Source of the DNA: Micromonospora antibiotica
GTDB taxonomy: Bacteria > Actinomycetota > Actinomycetes > Mycobacteriales > Micromonosporaceae
Length of the DNA stretch: 64,000 nt
Assembly: GCF_017599305.1 (NCBI RefSeq)
Contig: NZ_JAGFWR010000023.1
Location: 1 to 64,000 of the forward strand
Reading direction: 5' to 3'
This document shows positions 17,095 through 27,400 of the stretch, piece by piece. Position numbers and translations under genes: made by a program. Numbering within the stretch: the stretch's first letter is position 1; each line of letters opens with the position of its first letter. The notes beneath the pieces are model-generated. The model did not search any database. It was not told where the DNA came from and saw only the letters and a list, made by a program, of their open reading frames with translations.

Positions 17095-18976
17095 CACCGA
17101 TCATCCTCTCGAAGACGTTCGCCAGTTCGCCGGTGGTGAACGGCGAACCCTCGACCTTGGTGTGGGACACCACGTCGACCAGGTACCGGGCGCGCAGCAC
17201 CCGGGCGAGTTGCCCCAGGTTCATCTCGGGGACGACCACCCGGTCGTAGCGGGCCAGGACGTCGCCGAGGTTCGCCGGCAGGGGGTTCAGGTGCCGCAGG
17301 TGGACCTGCGCCACGGCAAGTCCCCGTCGGCGCAGCGCCCGGCACGCCGCCGTGATCGGCCCGTACGTCGAGCCCCAGCCGAGCACCAGCACCCGGGTGT
17401 CCGGGTCCGGGTCCTCCACCTCCAGGTCGGGCACCGGGATCGACGCGATGCGGGCCGCCCGGGTGCGGACCATGAGGTCGTGGTTGGCCGGGTCGTACGA
17501 GATGTCGCCGGTGCCGTCCGCCTTCTCCAGGCCGCCGATCCGGTGCGCCAACCCCGGGGTGCCCGGCACCGCCCACGGCCGGGCCATCGTCTGCGGGTCC
17601 CGCAGGTACGGCAGGAACCGGCCGTCCGGGCCGTTGGGTTCCCGGGCGAAGCTGACCCGGAGGTCGGGCAGCCGGGACACGTCGGGCAGCAGCCACGGCT
17701 CGGAGCCGTTGGCCACGTAGTTGTCCGACAGCAGGATGACGGGGGTGCGGTAGGTCAGCGCGATCCGGGCCGCCTCGATCGCCGCGGCGAAGCAGTCCGC
17801 CGGTGTCGCCGGGGCGATCACCGCCAGTGGCGCCTCGCCGTGGCGGCCGAACAGCGCGATGTCCAGGTCGGCCTGTTCGGTCTTGGTCGGCATCCCGGTC
17901 GACGGGCCGGCGCGCTGCACGTCGATGACGACCAGCGGCAATTCCAGCGCGACCGCCAGGGAGATCGTCTCACCCTTGAGCGCCACCCCCGGCCCCGAGG
18001 TGGTGGTCACCCCCAGCGCCCCGCCGTAGGAGGCGCCCAGGGCCGCGCCGATCGCCGCGATCTCGTCCTCGGCCTGCACGGTGGTGATGCCGAACCGCTT
18101 GTGCTTCGACAGCTCGTGCAGGATGTCCGAGGCGGGCGTGATCGGGTACGCCCCCAGGAAGACCGGCAGCTCCGACCGGACGCCGGCCGCCACCAGGCCC
18201 AGCGCCAACGCCGCGTTGCCGGTGATGTTGCGGTACCGCCCGGGCGGCATCGGGGCCGGCGCGACCTCGTACCGGACGGTGAAGTCCTCGGTGGTCTCGC
18301 CGTAGTTCCAGCCGGCCCGGAAGGCGGTGACGTTCGCGGCGGCCAACTCCGGGCGGGTGGCGAACTTGCGTTCCAGGAACCGCAGGGTCGACGCGAACGG
18401 ACGGGCGTAGATCCAGCTCAGCAGGCCGAGCGCGAACATGTTCTTGGCCCGTTCGGCGTCCCGCTTCGACACCCCCGTGTCGGCGAGCGCGCCGATGGTC
18501 AGCGTGGTCAGCGGCACCGGATGGACCTCGTACCCGTCGAGCGAACCGTCCTCCAGCGGGTTGGCCCGGTAACCGACCTTCGTCAGTTGGCGTCCGGTGA
18601 ACTCGTCGGTGTCGACGATGATCGCCGCGCCGCGCCGCAGGTCGGCGAGGTTCGCCCGGAGCGCGGCCGGGTTCATCGCGACCAGGACGTCGGGTGCGTC
18701 GCCGGGGGTGAGGGCGTCGGAGGCGGAGAAGTGGAGCTGGAAGCTCGACACGCCCGGCAGGGTGCCGGCTGGCGCCCGGATCTCGGCCGGGAAGTTGGGC
18801 AGCGTCGCGATGTCGTTGCCGAGTTGGGCGGTCTCCGAGGTGAACCGGTCCCCGGTGAGCTGCATCCCGTCGCCCGAGTCACCCGCGAAGCGGATGACCA
18901 CCCGGTCGAGCTGCCGGACCGGAGCCTGTTCCGTCGCCGCGCCGGTCGTCGTCGTGTCGTGCACCATCGTCGTCAT
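17087..18976 (-). CDS. korA: 2-oxoacid:ferredoxin oxidoreductase, fused gamma-alpha subunit
   Basis: 629 residues. The gamma-type domain comes first (VIRFAGDSGDGMQLTGDRF, ~25-200), then the alpha domain (NAALALGLVAAGVRSELPVFLGAYPITPASDI from ~250), with FPAEIRAPAG and TTTSGPGVALKGE as family signatures. GGGAGG precedes the ATG by eight bases. It forms the KorAB complex with the next gene. It starts 18 bases after the alpha/beta hydrolase, so all three are one operon. KorAB is normally central metabolism; its proximity to the biosynthetic cluster may be chance. Confidence 0.95.
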   Translation of the reverse strand: MTTMVHDTTTTGAATEQAPVRQLDRVVIRFAGDSGDGMQLTGDRFTSETAQLGNDIATLPNFPAEIRAPAGTLPGVSSFQLHFSASDALTPGDAPDVLVAMNPAALRANLADLRRGAAIIVDTDEFTGRQLTKVGYRANPLEDGSLDGYEVHPVPLTTLTIGALADTGVSKRDAERAKNMFALGLLSWIYARPFASTLRFLERKFATRPELAAANVTAFRAGWNYGETTEDFTVRYEVAPAPMPPGRYRNITGNAALALGLVAAGVRSELPVFLGAYPITPASDILHELSKHKRFGITTVQAEDEIAAIGAALGASYGGALGVTTTSGPGVALKGETISLAVALELPLVVIDVQRAGPSTGMPTKTEQADLDIALFGRHGEAPLAVIAPATPADCFAAAIEAARIALTYRTPVILLSDNYVANGSEPWLLPDVSRLPDLRVSFAREPNGPDGRFLPYLRDPQTMARPWAVPGTPGLAHRIGGLEKADGTGDISYDPANHDLMVRTRAARIASIPVPDLEVEDPDPDTRVLVLGWGSTYGPITAACRALRRRGLAVAQVHLRHLNPLPANLGDVLARYDRVVVPEMNLGQLARVLRARYLVDVVSHTKVEGSPFTTGELANVFERMIGDA

Positions 18977-18994
18977 GGTCTCGCCTCCCGATCG

Positions 18995-19840
18995 TCAGAC
19001 GCCGAAACTGGAGAGCACCTCGCGCAGCCGGGCGGCGAAGGCGCGGGGGTGGGTGGTCAGGCCGGCGTGCCCGCCGGGGAAATCCGTGGTCGCCACCCCG
19101 AGGTGGGCCGCGAGGCGCTCGGCGGCGACGTAGCCCCACACGCCGTGCGAGTCCTGCCCGCCGGCCGGGACGACCCGGGTCGGCGCGGTCTTCATCGCGT
19201 CGAGATCGTCCATGTCGAGCCGGTAGTCCCGGAACGCGGGCAGGTCCCGGGCCAGGAAGAACTCGATGTTCGCGGTGCGCCGCTCGTCGGGTGGGGACAT
19301 GGTCACCCCCGGCTCGGTCTCCAACCGGCGGAAGTCCACGCCGTTGAGCGCGCCGAGGCGTAGCAGGGCCGGCAGGCCACCGGTGCCCCGGTGCAGCTCC
19401 TCCGCCTCGTCCAGACCGGCGTTGACCGTGCGGCACATGTCGTCGGCCAGCAGGTCGAGGATCGGCGGCTCGTGCGTGACCAGCACCCGGACCTGTTCCG
19501 GGTGCCGGGTGGCCAGGTGCAGCCCGGTGAGGCCGCCGATGCTCGAACCGAACACCACCGCCGGCTCCGAGGTCACCTCGGCCAACAGCCGGTGCACGTC
19601 GTCGGCGTGGGTCTCCACGGGCACCGGACGCCCGTCGTCGGGGTCGATGACGCTGCGCGACAGGCCACGCCGGTCGTAGGTGACCACCGTGTACGCGTCG
19701 GCGAGCTGCTCGACCAGACCGGCCGCCCGGTCGGCGTCCCCGTCCCCGCCCTGGAGTATCAGCAGCACCGGCCCGGAACCACAGATCTGGTAGTACAGGT
19801 TGGCGTCCGGAACCCGAAGCGTGCGACCGATCTCACTCAT
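18995..19840 (-). CDS. Alpha/beta hydrolase
   Basis: 281 residues. HG-type oxyanion region (LLILQGGDGDADRA), nucleophile elbow FGSSIGGLTG near residue 97 and His in FPGGHAGLTTHP near 262. It resembles proline iminopeptidase/haloperoxidase-like hydrolases with unassigned substrates. It is first in the operon with korA and korB (18-base gap). The ATG at 19840 is the first Met before MSEIGRTLRVPDANLYYQI. No link to ferredoxin chemistry is known, so the shared operon is worth noting. Confidence 0.85.
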   Translation of the reverse strand: MSEIGRTLRVPDANLYYQICGSGPVLLILQGGDGDADRAAGLVEQLADAYTVVTYDRRGLSRSVIDPDDGRPVPVETHADDVHRLLAEVTSEPAVVFGSSIGGLTGLHLATRHPEQVRVLVTHEPPILDLLADDMCRTVNAGLDEAEELHRGTGGLPALLRLGALNGVDFRRLETEPGVTMSPPDERRTANIEFFLARDLPAFRDYRLDMDDLDAMKTAPTRVVPAGGQDSHGVWGYVAAERLAAHLGVATTDFPGGHAGLTTHPRAFAARLREVLSSFGV

Positions 19841-19980
19841 ACGCCCGATCGTCGCGGGCGGACCTAACGCGAACCTTGCGTGTGGCTGTAGCGCACCGCC
19901 CGCCCGACGCGGGCCATCCTGCGGCGTGCCTGGGCGGCGGCAACGTCCGACGCGCGGGCATGCCCACCGGCAGCGCACCC

Positions 19981-20042
19981 GGCGGTGGCGTGCCTGACCC
20001 CGTCGCCGCCCGGCGGTGGCGCGCCTGACCCCGTCGCCGCCC
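19981..20042. repeat. 31-bp tandem duplication after the epimerase gene
   Basis: Two contiguous 31-base units (19981-20011 and 20012-20042) differ by one base, and a degenerate third part follows into the gene end. Each starts GGCGGTGGCG and ends CGTCGCCGCCC, so each can fold as a hairpin. They lie just beyond the stop of the epimerase-like gene and may act as its terminator. Confidence 0.75.
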
Positions 20043-20052
20043 GACGGCGTGT

Positions 20053-20967
20053 CTAGGTGGTGGGGGCGAAGGTGGCGCGCAGCGCCGGTTCCAGCGACCG
20101 GCCGGTGGTGGGCGTGATGAACAGTTCGGCCAGCAGCAGGTCGCCGAGGTGGGTCGGGTTGAGGCCCGCCTCCCGGCGCGCGAGACCGTGCAGCAGGCCA
20201 CCGCAGCCCAGCGAGGCGCGGACGACGGGGGCGGGCAGACGGCCGACCCGACGGGGACGGCCGACCGCGTCGGCGATGCGGCCCATCATCGCCGCCCAGG
20301 TGAGATTCTCGTCGGCGACCGGGACGTCCTCGCCCCGGGCCTGTTCGAGCGCGTCGACGGCGACCTCGGCCACGCTGCGCGCCGAAGCGGCGGCCGTTCC
20401 ACCGACGGGGACCGCCAGCGGCGCCCGGGACCGTGCCCACCGGTCGAGCGGGCCGGCCCAGTTGGGCAGCCGGTCGCCGGTCCGGCCGAACACGAACGGC
20501 AACTCCAGCACGGTGACCGGCAGATCCGGGCCGGCGGCGGCCCGGCCCTCCCGGGCCTGTTCCCACCGACACCTGATGTACGAGTGGCGGGTCGTGAGAC
20601 GCCACCGTGGATGCAACCGGTCGAAGTGGGTGTAGTAGGAGCCCATGACGACCCCCCGGGTGAGCCCCTCCTCGCGGGCGGCGGTGAACAGGCGCACCAC
20701 CGGGTCGACGAGTTCCCGACGCAGGAGCGGGTGGATCGGCCGGGGCAGCACCCGCTGCTCGTCCGCCCGGGTGGCGAGGACGACCCCGTCGTGGCCGGCG
20801 AGCAACGACCGGAGGTCGTCGATCGCGGCGGACTCCAGATCGAGCAGGTGGTCGACGCCCGGCTGGGCGGTACGGGCCACCGTGGTGACCGGGTGGCCCC
20901 GCCCGCGCAGCACCCCGACCACATGGGTGCCGATCAGGCCGCTGCCGCCCACCACGAGAATTCTCAC
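20053..20967 (-). CDS. NAD(P)-binding epimerase/NmrA-like protein
   Basis: 304 residues. VRILVVGGSGLIGTHVVGVL is a Rossmann GxxGxxG signature of atypical extended SDRs. MGSYYTHFDRL near 120 and LELPFVFGRTGDRLPNW near 165 fit this family; a plain YxxxK pair is not obvious, so catalysis is uncertain. The GTG at 20967 was chosen because the fold starts there, though an upstream ATG at 21012 is in frame. It stands alone: 212 bases separate it from the hydrolase and 146 from the regulator. Confidence 0.82.
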   Translation of the reverse strand: MRILVVGGSGLIGTHVVGVLRGRGHPVTTVARTAQPGVDHLLDLESAAIDDLRSLLAGHDGVVLATRADEQRVLPRPIHPLLRRELVDPVVRLFTAAREEGLTRGVVMGSYYTHFDRLHPRWRLTTRHSYIRCRWEQAREGRAAAGPDLPVTVLELPFVFGRTGDRLPNWAGPLDRWARSRAPLAVPVGGTAAASARSVAEVAVDALEQARGEDVPVADENLTWAAMMGRIADAVGRPRRVGRLPAPVVRASLGCGGLLHGLARREAGLNPTHLGDLLLAELFITPTTGRSLEPALRATFAPTT

Positions 20968-21113
20968 GTCCCATCGTCCACTCCGGACGGGGCGGCTTGT
21001 CAAGCGGTGCACCGCCGCGAGGTGCTGTCAGGTGCCGAAACCGAACGGCACGTAGCGGTCACCGAGGACGTGCCGGAGGCCGTACGGCAGGATGCCCGCC
21101 ACGGTCGACGCCG

Positions 21114-24100
21114 CTATCGCGTGGGCAGGGTCGCCAGTTCGGCGAGGAGCCGTTCGGCGCGACGGGTGTGCAGGAACGCCCCCCGCTCGGCGGACACCGC
21201 CCGTGCCTGCTCGGCGGCGGCGGTCACGACCTCGACCGGCGCACCCTGGGCCCGCAGGAGCCGGGCCCGTAGCAGGAGCAGCAGCCCTTCCGGATGGCGC
21301 TGACCGCAGGATTCCAGATAGAAGTCGGCCTGGTCGAGCGCCGTCGCGGCGGCGTGGACCGCCCCACCGGCGATGAGCATCTCGCCGAGCAGCCCGTGCC
21401 AGGCGGCGACGTCCGAGCGGGGCGGGTCGAGCAGGTGCGAGGCGATGAGCTGTCGCGCCCGGTCCGCGTTGCCGATCGGGTCCCGGCCGGTGACCGCCAG
21501 CGCCCAGTAGCGGGCCAGCCGCTGGTAGGTGCCGAGGAAGACGAAGGAGAACCCGGGATCGACCGCTATCCCCCGCCCGGAGGCGCGCAGCGCCAGCACC
21601 GGATCGCCGACGATCACCGCGATGCGGGTGGCGGCGCACGCCCACACCGTGAGCATGTACGGGTCCTCGCCGGCCAGGTCTTCGAGCCCGGCGAGCAGGG
21701 CCCGCCCGTCCGCCACCGCACCGTGCAACGTGGTGACCTCGGCCAGCATCGCGGCCATCAGCAGCTGGAGGTCGTGCCGCACTGGGTCCCCGTCCCGGCG
21801 CGGAATGTCGAAGATCATGTCCCGGGACCGGTCGAGCCAGCGGATCGCCTCGCCGATCTCCCCGTAGTCCCACTGTTGCAGGCCCCAGGCGTGCAGACCG
21901 CAGGCGAGCACCCACGGATCGCCGGACTCCTCGCCCCAGCGCAGCAGCCGGCGGGCCAACGGGGCGCTGCGGTCCAGCTCGATCGCTTGGACCAGGGCGG
22001 CCCAGCGGGAGTAGAGGAAGCTGGCCGCCTCCCGTTCCAGGCCGAGGCCACAGGCCAGGTGCTCGGCCCGCTCCAGCAGGTCGGTCACCGCGAAGCCGTA
22101 CATCGACCGCATCCCGAGGACCGCGGTGAGCTGGGCCAGCGCGGCCAGCTCCCACTCGGCGAGGCCCGCGCCGCGGGCCACCTGCACCGCCGCGCGCAGG
22201 TGTCGCTCGGCGACGTCGAGCGCCGACTTGCCCGCCGCGTGCCGGCCCGCGCGGATCAGCGCCCGGGCCGTCCGGGCCGGCTCGGCGAGCAGACCGGCGG
22301 ACCACAGGTGGTGCGCGAGGCGCTCGGCCACCGTCTCGGCGTCCGGCCCGCCCCGTTCCAGCGCGTCTGCGATACGCAGGTGCAGCTGCCCGACCTGTGC
22401 CGGTCGGGTCGTCGCGGCCACCGCCTCGCGCACCAGGTCGTGGGCGAATCTCAGCGAGAACGGATCGTCCGGCCGGCTCTCCAGCATGCCGAGCGCCTGC
22501 ACCGGTTCCAACCGTTCGAGGCAGCCGTCGAGGTCGAGGCCGGCGGCGCGGGCGAGCAGTCCGAGTTCCACGTCCCGGCCGATAAACGCGGCGATCCGGA
22601 GCAGGTCGCGGGCGTCGGCGTCCAGCCCGGCCATCCGGTCGATGACCACGTCCCGTACGGTGGCCGGCACGCCGGCCCGCCCCCGGGGCCGGTCGTTGAG
22701 CAGGCGGGACAGCTCCCGGACGAAGAACGGGTTCCCGGCGGTGCGGGCGAGGATGCCGCGGGTCGCATCGGGGGTGGGCACGGCACCGGTCTCCCGGCGG
22801 ATGAGTTCGGCCACCTCGGCTTCGTTGAGGTTGCCGAGGATGATCCGCTGGTGGCCGGGGAGCCGGCTGAGCGTGGCGAGCATCCGGGACAGTGCGGAGC
22901 CGGGGGTGGGGGCGCGGTCGCGTAGCGCACCGATCAGCGTGGTGCGGTCGGGCAGGCGGGCCGCGAGGTGGCTGACCAGTTGGAGTGACGCACTGTCAGC
23001 CCACTGCAGGTCGTCGAGCACGAGCACCATCGGCCGCTGCGCCGAGGCCGCCGCGATGATCGCGACGACCTGCTCGAAGAGCCGGAACGGGAAGCCGTTG
23101 TCGGGCAGCACCGGCGCGGCGAGGACATCCCGGCGCGGTTCCAGGAGGCTGCCCAGTTCCCGGCCGACCGAGGTGTGTCGTTGCCCGGCGGGCAGCCCGT
23201 CGAGGACGGCGCGGATGACCTGCACCCACGGCCACATCGCGGGGGCGCCGCCGCCCTCGGGGCAGTGCCCCCGGACGACGAACGCGCCGCGCTGCTCCGC
23301 CTCTGCGGTGGCCTCCCGGAGCAGCCGGGTCTTGCCGACCCCGGGCTCGCCCTGGACGACCACGAGCGCGGTGCCCCCGGCGAGGGCCGCCGTGGTCGCG
23401 TGGCGCAGTGCCGCAAGTTCGCCGGCCCGGCCGACCAGGCCGCCACCGGTCGGGGCCTGTAGCGGGGGTGTCACGGGCGGCACCGACCGCGGCGACGCCG
23501 GGCCGAACGCCCGGTGGTAGGCCTGCCCCAGGGCCGGGCCGGGGTCGACCCCCAGTTGCTCGGCGAGGTCGGTGCGGACGGCCCGGAACACGGCCAGTGC
23601 CTGTGCCTGCTGACCGGCGGCGGCCAGCGCGGTGACCAGGCTCGCCTGCACCGGCTCGTGCAGGGGTGCCATCGTCGCCGCCAGGCGCAGGGGGGCCAGC
23701 ACGTGGTGCGGCTGCCCCAGCGAGACGGCCAGGTCGGCGGCGGCGACGGCGGCGGCGAGGAACTCCCCGTCCAGCGCCGCGAAGAGGGCGACGGCACCCG
23801 GCCGGTGCACGTGCCCGTCACCGGCCGGCCCCCGCCACAACGCGAGCGCCCGCAGGTATGCGTCGAGGGCGGCCACGCCCCGCCCTCCGACCCGGTGGGC
23901 GTCGGCGGCCACGACGTGCTCGCGGAAGGCGATCAGGTCGAGCATCTGCGCCGTGGCGGACAGCCGGTAGCCGGTCGGGTGCCGGTGCAGGTAGGAGCCG
24001 ACCGCGCGGGGTGGTAGCTCGGGCTCCAGCAGGCGGCGCAGCGCACCGACATACTTGTGGATGACGTTGAGCGCGGTCGCGGGGGCGTCGTCTCCCCAGA

Positions 24101-24296
24101 CGAGGTCGATCAGCTCGGTGGCGCTGACCGGCCCACCGGCGCGGGCCAGGAGCAGGGCGAGCAGGTAGGCCCGCTGGCGGGGACCGGGGTCCAGCTCGAC
24201 GCCGTCCCGCCAGGCCCGGAGCGGGCCGAGGATCTGCAGTCGCAGTGCGCCTGGCGAGCGGATCCGGTGCTCGCCCCCGACGCCCTGTCCCGACAT
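21114..24296 (-). CDS. Large BTAD/ATPase transcriptional regulator
   Basis: About 1060 residues. An OmpR-like winged helix (~18-100, LQILGPLRAWRDG) and BTAD (~105-250) are followed by an AAA/STAND ATPase with GEPGVGKTRLL near 315 and LVLDDLQWAD near 420, then a long alpha-helical repeat region to the C-terminus. There is no LuxR-type HTH at the end, so DNA binding is by the N-terminal domain. The ATG at 24296 has only a weak GGCGGGG before it; other starts are possible. It lies directly downstream of the CdtB-like gene on the same strand, 128 bases away with an inverted repeat between them, so it might regulate that locus (inference). Confidence 0.88.
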   Translation of the reverse strand: MSGQGVGGEHRIRSPGALRLQILGPLRAWRDGVELDPGPRQRAYLLALLLARAGGPVSATELIDLVWGDDAPATALNVIHKYVGALRRLLEPELPPRAVGSYLHRHPTGYRLSATAQMLDLIAFREHVVAADAHRVGGRGVAALDAYLRALALWRGPAGDGHVHRPGAVALFAALDGEFLAAAVAAADLAVSLGQPHHVLAPLRLAATMAPLHEPVQASLVTALAAAGQQAQALAVFRAVRTDLAEQLGVDPGPALGQAYHRAFGPASPRSVPPVTPPLQAPTGGGLVGRAGELAALRHATTAALAGGTALVVVQGEPGVGKTRLLREATAEAEQRGAFVVRGHCPEGGGAPAMWPWVQVIRAVLDGLPAGQRHTSVGRELGSLLEPRRDVLAAPVLPDNGFPFRLFEQVVAIIAAASAQRPMVLVLDDLQWADSASLQLVSHLAARLPDRTTLIGALRDRAPTPGSALSRMLATLSRLPGHQRIILGNLNEAEVAELIRRETGAVPTPDATRGILARTAGNPFFVRELSRLLNDRPRGRAGVPATVRDVVIDRMAGLDADARDLLRIAAFIGRDVELGLLARAAGLDLDGCLERLEPVQALGMLESRPDDPFSLRFAHDLVREAVAATTRPAQVGQLHLRIADALERGGPDAETVAERLAHHLWSAGLLAEPARTARALIRAGRHAAGKSALDVAERHLRAAVQVARGAGLAEWELAALAQLTAVLGMRSMYGFAVTDLLERAEHLACGLGLEREAASFLYSRWAALVQAIELDRSAPLARRLLRWGEESGDPWVLACGLHAWGLQQWDYGEIGEAIRWLDRSRDMIFDIPRRDGDPVRHDLQLLMAAMLAEVTTLHGAVADGRALLAGLEDLAGEDPYMLTVWACAATRIAVIVGDPVLALRASGRGIAVDPGFSFVFLGTYQRLARYWALAVTGRDPIGNADRARQLIASHLLDPPRSDVAAWHGLLGEMLIAGGAVHAAATALDQADFYLESCGQRHPEGLLLLLRARLLRAQGAPVEVVTAAAEQARAVSAERGAFLHTRRAERLLAELATLPTR

Positions 24297-24322
24297 CAGC
24301 CCCGCCACACCTCGGTACCCCC

Positions 24323-24345
24323 GGCCGTCGACGACATCGACGGCC
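24323..24345. promoter_or_regulatory. Inverted repeat before the BTAD regulator
   Basis: Arms GGCCGTCGA and TCGACGGCC are perfect over a five-base loop. The site is 27 bases upstream of the regulator start and 80 bases after the CdtB-like gene stop. It could be an operator for the regulator or a terminator for the toxin-like operon; it lacks a T-tract. Confidence 0.5.
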
Positions 24346-24424
24346 TTCAGCTTACGCGAAAGGCCGCAATGCCGACCGGAGAGCAGGGCGTGCCCGAGGC
24401 GGTGGCCGGCTGACCGGGCGTCAC

Positions 24425-27400
24425 TCACCAGCGCCAGCCGTCGCGCCCGTTGTCCGGCACGGACTCCACACTCAGGTGCGCGTTCAGGCCGTGGCCGGTC
24501 AGGTAGGTCTGGACGAGTTGGCCCTGCACGACCGTGTTGTTGTAGATGCTCATCGAGGTGCTGTCCTGGTGGACGCACCAGAGCTGTCCCTCGCTGTGCG
24601 GGTCGTAGTCGTCGAGCACGACGTGGGCGCCGGGCCGGGGCAGGCCCCCGTCGGGGGTGGACGTCAGGTACTCGTCGCCGTGGAGCAGATAGAAGCACCG
24701 GTCGGCACCGCGCTGCCCGGCCGGCACCGGCTGCCACTCCCTGGTACCGGTCGTGGTGGGCAGCAGTTGTACCGGTCGGCCCTCGACACCGTCCGGGCCG
24801 GCCACCCCCAGCTCGGCCTCCGTGCCGGCGGGGGCGGTGACGGGCAGGATGTCCCGCCGCAGTTCGAGGTCCGTCGATGAGGAGAAGAACCAGCGTTGGT
24901 ACGGCGAGTCGGTGGCGTCCCGGGCGGCCAGCAGGAAGTCGCCCGGCAGCGCGGTGAGCGCCTGCCCGGTCAGGTAGTTGAGCAGGGTGTACGTGCCGTC
25001 GCCGTTGCTCACCGGCCGCCACAGCTGGGCCAGCGACGGTGACCAGCCCAGTGCGGCACGGGCGTCCGGGGCGGCGTCGGCCAGGCCCAGGTAGCGGTCG
25101 TCGGTCGAGTTGCCCTCCCGTACCCGTTGCAGGCGCAGGTGACCGGGGAACTCGTTGTCCCATTCCAGCCGCCACTGTTGCGCCCGCGACGGGTCGTACG
25201 CGGTGTCCACGACGAGCGGCCCGCCGTTGGGCTCGGCGTCGGCCACCCGGGTGGTGGCCGCGTTGCGCAGCAGGGCCCGGCCGGGCATCGTCGGCGTGGA
25301 CAGCGGTGGCACCTCCGCGGCGGCGCGCAACTCGAAGCCGTAGGTCACCGGGTGGTGGTCGGAGTTGATGATCGTCGTCTCCGTGTGGGCCTGGAAGAGC
25401 CTCGGCGCACCGTTGCCGTAGGCGGTGACGGCGTAGTCCAGCGTGCGTACCGGCCCCAGGGTCGGGTGGGTGTTGCCGTCCGGGGCCATCACGCCGTACT
25501 GGTTGGCCGGTAGGGCGTTGCGCAGATCCTGGGGCTCACGGTTGAAGTCGCCGAGCACGATCCACTCGTACGGGCCGTTCGGGCCCGGATTGTTCTGGAT
25601 GTACGTGCGGATGTTCGCCAGCGTGGTCGGGATGTCGTTGCCGGCGCCGTTGCCCGACCAGCCGTGCACGGTGAAGAAGAACGTCTCACCGATCCGCACG
25701 CCGAGCGCCGGCCGGGCACCCGCCTGCCCGGCGACCAGGGCGATCTGGTCGGCCCGCTGGGCGGTGGCGATGGCCAGGTTGACCCGGTTCGGGCCCTGCG
25801 TCGAGGTGTCCGTGTTCAACCAGTACAGGTGACGGGTGGGTTCACCGAGCAGGGTGCCCAGGTAGTACTCGTACACCGGAGGGAAGACACCGTTGTTCTG
25901 GAACACGTTCTGGGTGTACTGGCCCCGCTCGTGCGCGCTGCCGGCCGGTGGCGACCCGGCCTCCTGGAGCGCCACCGCCAGCGCCCCCGCGCTGAGGAAA
26001 CCCGTCACGGTCGCGTACTTGTTCTCGTAGGTGCCGCCCGCGCTGGAACCCGCGCCCTGCATGTTCCAGGTCACGACCGTCCGGCGGTTGCCGTCGCGTG
26101 GTTCGAGTTGGCCGACGTCGCGCAGGAACAGCGACGGCCACCGTTCGCCGGTGCGTACCGCGACACCCTGGCCGGCGTAGTTCACGGTCTCCCGGCCGGA
26201 CCAGTCCTTGATCGCCGCACCGCCCTGGCTCAGCGGGGTGAACGCGCGCGGATTCGCCTGGTCGGACCCGAACTGGTAGATCGCCTCCGCATCGGCGCCG
26301 TCGCTGGAGTACGGCTCGTAGGGCAGGTAGGGACCCCCGGCGACGGACTGTTTGATCATCGTGTTGCGGTGGAAGACGTTCTGCGGGCCGGACGCGCCGG
26401 ACCACTTGATCGCCTTTGCCGCCGCCGCCCACCAGATCGGGAACCAGGTGCCGTCCTCCAGTTCGCCGCCCTCGCCGCCGCAGTTGGCGGTGCAACTGCC
26501 GGACCGGTGCTCGTACGGGACGCGGACGGTGTTGCCCTCGAACAGGTTGTAGCGTTCCCAGCCGCCGTGCAGGTTGAGGTCGGAATCCAGGTCGTTGCCG
26601 AACGCCACGTTGCCGCTGGCCGACCACTGGAACGTGAAGTGCCGCAGGTTCCGGCTGGTGTTGTAGGCCCAGAGCGAGTCCCAGACCCGGCTGCCGCGCA
26701 GGTAGCCGTTGCCGCCCTTGCCCTTGTTCCACGCCCCGTCGAACGTGTTGTGCTCGATCTGGAGGTTGCGGGCGACCTCGGTGACGATCGGGTGCGAGCC
26801 GGTCATCGACCCGGCCAACCCACGCGCCCAACTGTTCGCGGCCCACTTGAAGGCGATGCCGTGCATGGCGTACTCGGGGGCCAGGTTGCCGTAGTTGTGC
26901 ACGGCGTCGGTCGGGCTCGGCTGGTAGACGCCACCGAGCAGCTTGGGCAGGCCGGACATCTCCTGGGAGAACGCGAAGTTCTCGAAGCCGACGCCCTCCA
27001 CCGCACGCAGCGGGGTGATCTTGCTGGTGTAGACGTTGCCGGCGATCGGCGCGGAGCCGTCCGAGGTGGAGTCGACCGGCGCGTCGTACTCCAGCGGGCG
27101 GTCCAGGGTGACGGTCTTCGCCGACGTGTTCACGGCGGTCGCCCGGAACATCTGCTGGCGCATGTGCAGGTTCTCGCGGGTGCCCGGGTCGTCCGGCGCG
27201 AGCCCCTGCTGCTCGTAGAAGCGCAGGCTGTTGGCGACCCCGACCCAGACGTAGCCGCCGACCCGGAAGCCGTCCATCTTCGCCTTGACGTCGAGCCGGA
27301 TCACGTTCTGCCCGGCGCGGGCCGAGAATCCCGGGTCGGTGGAGGCCGATCCCAGTTTCTGGCCGGAGGCCCAGTGCTGGTTGATCGAGCCCTCGAAAAG

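Noticed and set aside
17162..19363. Open frame of over 700 codons on the plus strand across korA
   Set aside because: Opposite a well-supported oxidoreductase; composition is that of a reversed high-GC gene.
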